Assembly: GCA_947468785.1 (NCBI GenBank)
Contig: CANIMS010000037.1
Coordinates: 1 to 10,139 of the forward strand
Direction of reading: 5' to 3'
Length of the DNA stretch: 10,139 nt
Source of the DNA: Betaproteobacteria bacterium
GTDB taxonomy: Bacteria; Pseudomonadota; Gammaproteobacteria; Burkholderiales; Burkholderiaceae
The notes under the pieces are model-generated. The model saw only the letters and a program-made list of their open reading frames with translations. It did no database searches and was not told the origin of the DNA. Position 1 is the first letter of the stretch; every line of letters starts with the position of its first letter. This document shows positions 5,758 through 10,139 of the stretch, piece by piece. The position numbers and the translations under genes were made by a program.

Positions 5758-8649
5758 TTATTTAATTCGCTCTAATTGTGCAACAAGCTTCTGGTGGTTT
5801 TGCTCAAAGCCTGCAAGGCGTTGTTTTTCTTGGGCTACCACCTCTGCTGGGGCTCTGGCCACAAAGCTTTCATTTGTTAGTTTAGCCTTGGCTTTTGAGA
5901 TTTCATTGGCTAGGCGCTCAATTTCTTTGCCTAAGCGAATACGCTCTGCAGCGACATCTACCTCAATTTTGAGAAGGAGTTTGAGATCGCCAACTAATGC
6001 AATGGGTGCGCCAGGAGCATCTTTTTCTAAAGCGGATTCATCGGCGTAGATTTTGACTTCAGATAACTTGGCTAAGGCCAAGAGATAAGGAGTGGCCTTT
6101 TGCAAGAAAGCTTCAGGACCACTAATCCACAAGGGCACTTTTTGACCGGGGGGAACTTGCATCTCACCGCGTAGATTTCTGCAGGCATCCACAATCGCTT
6201 TAATTTGTGCAACCCATGCCTCACTAAGTTCATCAATTTTCTCAGGCTGGGCAATGGGGTAGGCTTGTAGCGCTATGCTTTGTTTTTCTTCCTGAGCAAT
6301 GACTTTGCCTGTCATCGGCGCTACGGTTTGCCACAATGTTTCTGTGATAAACGGAATGAGTGGGTGCGCCATACGCAAAATGGTTTCAAGTACGCGTAAT
6401 AAGGTACGGCGAGTTGCGCGTTTTTGTGCTGGCGTTCCAGTCTGTAGTTGAACTTTTGCTAGCTCTAAATACCAATCACAATATTCATCCCAAACAAATT
6501 GATAGATGCTGCTTGCAATATTGTCAAAGCGATAGTTTTCAAAACCTTTGGCTACATCAGCTTCTGTCTTTTGCAAAATCGACACAATCCATTTATCGGC
6601 TGGAGAGAAGTCTAGATAGCCATCAGGACCGCACTGATTGTCGCAAGGGGCAAAGCCATTATCTTCATTGCTTCCCGAGCAATTCATGAGAACAAAGCGG
6701 GTAGCATTCCAGAGCTTGTTGCAGAAATTGCGATAGCCTTCACAGCGCTTTTGATCGAAGTTGATATTGCGCCCAAGGGACGCGAGTGAGGCAAAAGTAA
6801 AGCGCAGTGCATCGGTACCAAATGCAGGAATGCCGTCGGGAAATTCTTTCTTGGTTTTCTTACCAATGCTCTCTGCTTGTTTGGGGTTCATTAAGCCAGA
6901 GGTTCTCTTGCCAACGAGCTCATCGATCTCGATACCATCAATGAGGTCAATCGGATCCAAGGTATTGCCCTTAGACTTACTCATCTTCTGACCTTCAGCG
7001 TCACGTACTAAACCGTGGACATAGACCGTATGGAAGGGCACTTTGCCAGTGAAGTGGCAGGTCATCATGACCATGCGCGCTACCCAGAAAAAGATGATGT
7101 CAAAACCCGTGACCAATACGGATGAAGGTAAGAAGTGATCAAGAGCGGGGGTTTTTTCTGGCCAACCTAAAGAGCTAAAGGGAACTAGAGCAGAGCTAAA
7201 CCAAGTATCAAGTACATCAGGATCGCGATGCAGTTGGCCGGTGTAGCCAGCTTTTGTAGCCTGAGCCTTAGCATCTTCTTCCGAGCGCGCTACAAAGATT
7301 TGACCATCATCGCTATACCAAGCGGGTATCTGATGGCCCCACCAAAGTTGGCGTGAGATACACCAGTCTTGAATATTCTCTAGCCATTGGGTGTAGGTAT
7401 TGATCCAGTTTTCTGGAACCAGCTCGATATCGCCTTTGGTAACGGCGTCTAATGCTGCACCAGCAATGGATGAGCCAGGTTGATATTGATTATCAGGACT
7501 AGGCTTGGACATCGCCACAAACCATTGGTCAGTGAGCATGGGCTCGATGATGGTTTGCGTACGATCACCACGTGGCACCATGAGTTTATGAGGCTGAACT
7601 TTTTCTAGTAAGCCAGCAGACTCAAGATCGGCAACTACTTGTTTGCGCGCAGCAAAGCGTTCCATACCTTGATAGGCGGCAGGCGCATTCTCATTAATCT
7701 TGGCATCTAGGGTGAGGATGTTGATGAGGGGAAGTTGATGGCGTTGTCCCACTGCATAGTCATTAAAGTCATGCGCAGGCGTTACTTTGACAACACCAGT
7801 TCCAAAGTTCACATCAACATAGTCATCGGCAATGATCGGAATTTGTCGATTGCATAAAGGCAGGTTGACGGATTTACCAATGAGATGTTTGTAGCGTTCA
7901 TCTTCCGGGTTCACCATGACGGCTACGTCACCTAGCAGGGTTTCAGGGCGCGTAGTAGCAACAGTCAGAAAGCCAGAACCATCAGTCAGTGGGTAGCGGA
8001 TATGCCACATCGATCCGTCTTCTTCTTCACTCACTACCTCGAGATCGGAAACGGCGGTACCCAATACTGGATCCCAGTTCACTAAACGCTTGCCACGATA
8101 AATCAAGCCTTGCTCATGAAGTCTTACAAAGACTTCCACCACGGCTTTGGACATTTTGCTGTCCATCGTGAAATATTCTTTACCCCAATCAATCGAGGCA
8201 CCAAGACGACGAATTTGGCGAGTGATAGTGTTACCAGAAGTTTCTTTCCACTCCCAGACTTTTTCTAAGAACTTTTCGCGACCTAAGTCATGGCGAGAAA
8301 TCTTTTGTGCATCGAGTTGACGCTCCACCACAATTTGGGTTGCAATACCGGCATGGTCTGTCCCCGGTACCCATAATGTATTTTTTCCCAACATCCGGGC
8401 GTGACGCACCAAGCCATCCATGATGGTTTGATTAAAAGCATGACCCATGTGGAGGGTGCCCGTGACATTGGGAGGAGGAAGTTGTATGGAAAAGTCACCC
8501 CGATTGGCATCCATGCTGGCATCCGCGATTCCTCTGCGTTCCCATTCGGGCCCCCAGTGCGCTTCAATGGGGGCTGGCTCATAGGATTTAGCGAGTTCGT
8601 CTACGGAGCTGGTCGCTGGAGAATTAGGGGTATTTGAGGCATTTGGCAT
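5758..8649 (-). CDS. valS: Valyl-tRNA synthetase
   Basis: This cytoplasmic class I synthetase charges tRNA-Val and edits mischarged threonine. From the ATG at 8649 it is 963 residues (E. coli 951). The Rossmann signatures are [13 protein letters not shown], with the HIGH-type HMGH at 67-70, and KMSKS at 555-559 in [10 protein letters not shown]. The CP1 editing insertion lies between them ([13 protein letters not shown], then the VTPAHDFND region). The anticodon-binding domain carries the [12 protein letters not shown] stretch. The C-terminal segment of about 70 residues is a charged coiled coil ([20 protein letters not shown]), as expected for ValRS. A TTG nine bases upstream is also in frame, but it lies inside the proposed -10 box, so I prefer the ATG. 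No ribosome binding site is visible. One segment (657-673) holds three cysteines in an extended loop. galU follows after 14 bases. Confidence 0.98.
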   Translation of the reverse strand: MPNASNTPNSPATSSVDELAKSYEPAPIEAHWGPEWERRGIADASMDANRGDFSIQLPPPNVTGTLHMGHAFNQTIMDGLVRHARMLGKNTLWVPGTDHAGIATQIVVERQLDAQKISRHDLGREKFLEKVWEWKETSGNTITRQIRRLGASIDWGKEYFTMDSKMSKAVVEVFVRLHEQGLIYRGKRLVNWDPVLGTAVSDLEVVSEEEDGSMWHIRYPLTDGSGFLTVATTRPETLLGDVAVMVNPEDERYKHLIGKSVNLPLCNRQIPIIADDYVDVNFGTGVVKVTPAHDFNDYAVGQRHQLPLINILTLDAKINENAPAAYQGMERFAARKQVVADLESAGLLEKVQPHKLMVPRGDRTQTIIEPMLTDQWFVAMSKPSPDNQYQPGSSIAGAALDAVTKGDIELVPENWINTYTQWLENIQDWCISRQLWWGHQIPAWYSDDGQIFVARSEEDAKAQATKAGYTGQLHRDPDVLDTWFSSALVPFSSLGWPEKTPALDHFLPSSVLVTGFDIIFFWVARMVMMTCHFTGKVPFHTVYVHGLVRDAEGQKMSKSKGNTLDPIDLIDGIEIDELVGKRTSGLMNPKQAESIGKKTKKEFPDGIPAFGTDALRFTFASLASLGRNINFDQKRCEGYRNFCNKLWNATRFVLMNCSGSNEDNGFAPCDNQCGPDGYLDFSPADKWIVSILQKTEADVAKGFENYRFDNIASSIYQFVWDEYCDWYLELAKVQLQTGTPAQKRATRRTLLRVLETILRMAHPLIPFITETLWQTVAPMTGKVIAQEEKQSIALQAYPIAQPEKIDELSEAWVAQIKAIVDACRNLRGEMQVPPGQKVPLWISGPEAFLQKATPYLLALAKLSEVKIYADESALEKDAPGAPIALVGDLKLLLKIEVDVAAERIRLGKEIERLANEISKAKAKLTNESFVARAPAEVVAQEKQRLAGFEQNHQKLVAQLERIK

Positions 8650-8657
8650 AAGAGGCA

Positions 8658-8667
8658 AATTATAATT
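8658..8667. promoter_or_regulatory. Overlapping divergent -10 boxes for valS and uvrD in a 24-base gap
   Basis: AATTATAATT is a perfect palindrome, so TATAAT occurs on the plus strand (8661-8666) and on the minus strand (8664-8659). The uvrD ATG (8674) begins 7 bases after the plus box, and the valS ATG (8649) begins 9 bases after the minus box. These distances would put both transcription starts at or within a few bases of the start codons. No good -35 hexamer is seen at 16-18 bases on either side (GGCATT for uvrD, AAGTCT for valS), which lowers confidence. Confidence 0.5.
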
Positions 8668-8673
8668 GGGACG

Positions 8674-10139
8674 ATGTACTCAGACTTGCTCGCGAACCTC
8701 AATCCAGAACAGCGCGAGGCAGTAACCCTCCCGCCCGTCAACGAAAATGGCCAGGCCCAATCTGCCATGATATTGGCTGGGGCAGGCAGCGGTAAGACGC
8801 GCGTCCTCACTACCCGTATCGCTTGGCTGATCCAAACCGGACAAGTTTCCCCGATTGGGGTCTTGGCGGTGACCTTTACCAATAAGGCTGCTAAAGAGAT
8901 GATGCTCCGTCTGAGTGCAATGTTGCCGATTAATACTCGGGGCATGTGGATCGGTACTTTCCACGGGCTTTGCAATCGTTTATTGCGAGCCCACCATAAA
9001 GAGGCAGGCCTACCCTCTACTTTTCAGATCTTAGATACCCAAGATCAGTTATCAGCTATTAAGCGTCTTTTAAAAGGCTTGAAGGTTGATGATGAAAAAT
9101 ATCCACCCAAGCACTTGCAATACTTTATTGCCCATGCAAAAGAGCGTGGTCAGCGCGCTAAAGATTTATCAGTAGGCGACGATTTTCAGGCAAAGATGGC
9201 GCAACTCTATGCTGCCTATGATGAGCAGTGTCAGCGTGAAGGTGTAGTTGATTTTGCTGAGTTACTTCTGCGTAGCTATGAGCTCTTAAAGCATAGCGAG
9301 CCGATTCGGACACACTATCAAGAGCGCTTCCGACATATCTTGATTGATGAGTTTCAAGATACCAATGCCTTGCAATATGCTTGGCTCAAATTACTGTCGG
9401 GACATGATGCCAGCCGAGTGAATGTGAGTGGTATGGGCAGCAGTTCAGTCTTTGCTGTGGGTGATGATGACCAAAGTATTTATGCTTTCCGCGGTGCTGA
9501 TGTAGAAAACATGCGCCTCTATGAAAAACAGTTTCACCCAATGATGGTGAAGTTAGAGCAGAATTATCGCTCACATGGTCATATTCTGGATAGCGCCAAT
9601 CATTTAATTGCCAATAACGCAGAGCGCTTAGGAAAAAACTTACGCACGGATGCTGGGCATGGAGAGCCAGTGCGTATTTATGATGCGCCCAGTGATCATG
9701 CGGAAGCGGCATGGCTGGTCGATGAAATCAAAGCCTTAGTTAATAGTGGCATTAAGCGGACAGAAATCGCTTTGCTTTACCGTAGCAATGCTCAGTCACG
9801 CATTATTGAGCACGCCTTATTCTCTGCAGCTATTCCATATCGCGTATACGGTGGTTTGCGATTCTTCGAGCGTGCTGAAATTAAACATGCTCTTGCCTAT
9901 TTGCGACTTCTTGAAAATCCAAATGACGACACTTCATTCTCGCGAGTCGTTAATTTTCCGACGCGGGGTATTGGAGCTAGATCGATAGAGGCTTTACAAG
10001 ATGCCGCAAGAGATCAGCAATGCTCTCTCTATTTAGCTGCTTCTTCATTAGAGGGAAAGGCGGGTGCAGCGCTAGGAGGATTTGTACGTCTGGTAGATCA
10101 CATGCGTGAAGCTACTCGTCACAATACCCTTCCTGAAAC
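8674..10139 (+). CDS. uvrD: UvrD/PcrA-type superfamily 1 DNA helicase (3' part beyond window)
   Basis: This ATP-driven 3'-5' DNA helicase unwinds DNA in nucleotide excision and mismatch repair and clears proteins from DNA. The 488 codons in the window show the Q motif LNPEQREAV (9-17), Walker A AGAGSGKT (35-42), motif Ia [11 protein letters not shown] (66-76), [11 protein letters not shown] (95-105), the Walker B motif DEFQDT (225-230), motif [16 protein letters not shown] (263-275) and motif IV LEQNYRS (294-300). [20 protein letters not shown] (391-410) and NFPTRGIG (427-434) match UvrD rather than Rep. Motifs V and VI and the C-terminal 200-300 residues lie past the right edge, and no stop is seen. 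Compared with E. coli UvrD, about 10 extra residues (243-258) stand between motifs II and III. The start gives the usual short N-terminus. Only GGGA, 3 bases from the ATG, resembles a ribosome site. Confidence 0.93.
   Translation, partial: MYSDLLANLNPEQREAVTLPPVNENGQAQSAMILAGAGSGKTRVLTTRIAWLIQTGQVSPIGVLAVTFTNKAAKEMMLRLSAMLPINTRGMWIGTFHGLCNRLLRAHHKEAGLPSTFQILDTQDQLSAIKRLLKGLKVDDEKYPPKHLQYFIAHAKERGQRAKDLSVGDDFQAKMAQLYAAYDEQCQREGVVDFAELLLRSYELLKHSEPIRTHYQERFRHILIDEFQDTNALQYAWLKLLSGHDASRVNVSGMGSSSVFAVGDDDQSIYAFRGADVENMRLYEKQFHPMMVKLEQNYRSHGHILDSANHLIANNAERLGKNLRTDAGHGEPVRIYDAPSDHAEAAWLVDEIKALVNSGIKRTEIALLYRSNAQSRIIEHALFSAAIPYRVYGGLRFFERAEIKHALAYLRLLENPNDDTSFSRVVNFPTRGIGARSIEALQDAARDQQCSLYLAASSLEGKAGAALGGFVRLVDHMREATRHNTLPE

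Noticed and set aside
8643..8648. TTGGCA as a -35 box for uvrD
   Set aside because: It matches the consensus 5 of 6 but lies only 12 bases before the plus-strand TATAAT, too short for sigma-70 spacing.
8650..8658. In-frame TTG at 8658 as an earlier start of valS (adds three residues)
   Set aside because: It overlaps the proposed minus-strand -10 box and has no ribosome site. The ATG at 8649 gives a complete, family-like N-terminus.

Overview
The window reads as an ordinary housekeeping stretch of a betaproteobacterial chromosome. The protein styles are Burkholderiales-like, but base composition is only moderate (roughly mid-40s % GC by eye, not counted). Together with the small intergenic gaps, this suggests a streamlined freshwater Burkholderiaceae such as Polynucleobacter. 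That assignment is inference from style, not from a database match. All seven protein genes read cleanly, with no frameshift or internal stop. Every gap between genes is shorter than about 130 bases. I see no rRNA, tRNA, CRISPR array, insertion sequence, phage gene or toxin-antitoxin pair.

Layout. Minus strand, 1-1842: a tripartite tricarboxylate transporter pair, tctB then tctA, with tctA cut by the left edge. A 125-base divergent region (1843-1967) carries several small palindromes and the alaS promoter. Plus strand, 1968-4828: alaS (alanyl-tRNA synthetase) overlaps by 4 bases with a tusA-family sulfur-carrier gene. Minus strand, 4859-8649: valS (valyl-tRNA synthetase) followed after 14 bases by galU (UTP-glucose-1-phosphate uridylyltransferase). 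These converge on tusA across a 30-base gap. Plus strand, 8674 to the right edge: a UvrD/PcrA-type DNA helicase, divergent from valS and cut by the right edge before helicase motifs V and VI.

Functionally, the centre of the window is translation: charging of tRNA-Ala and tRNA-Val, and possibly tRNA thiolation through TusA. UDP-glucose synthesis and DNA repair flank it, and a tripartite carboxylate importer lies beyond alaS. I found no convincing new multi-gene system. The most unusual signals are regulatory. The alaS start codon lies 7 bases after a good -10 box (GATAAT). The valS and uvrD starts flank a 24-base gap holding overlapping TATAAT boxes on both strands, 9 and 7 bases from the two ATGs. 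None of the three has a convincing ribosome binding site, so all three may be made as leaderless or nearly leaderless mRNAs. The alaS promoter also carries two perfect palindromes, reminiscent of the known E. coli AlaRS autorepression.
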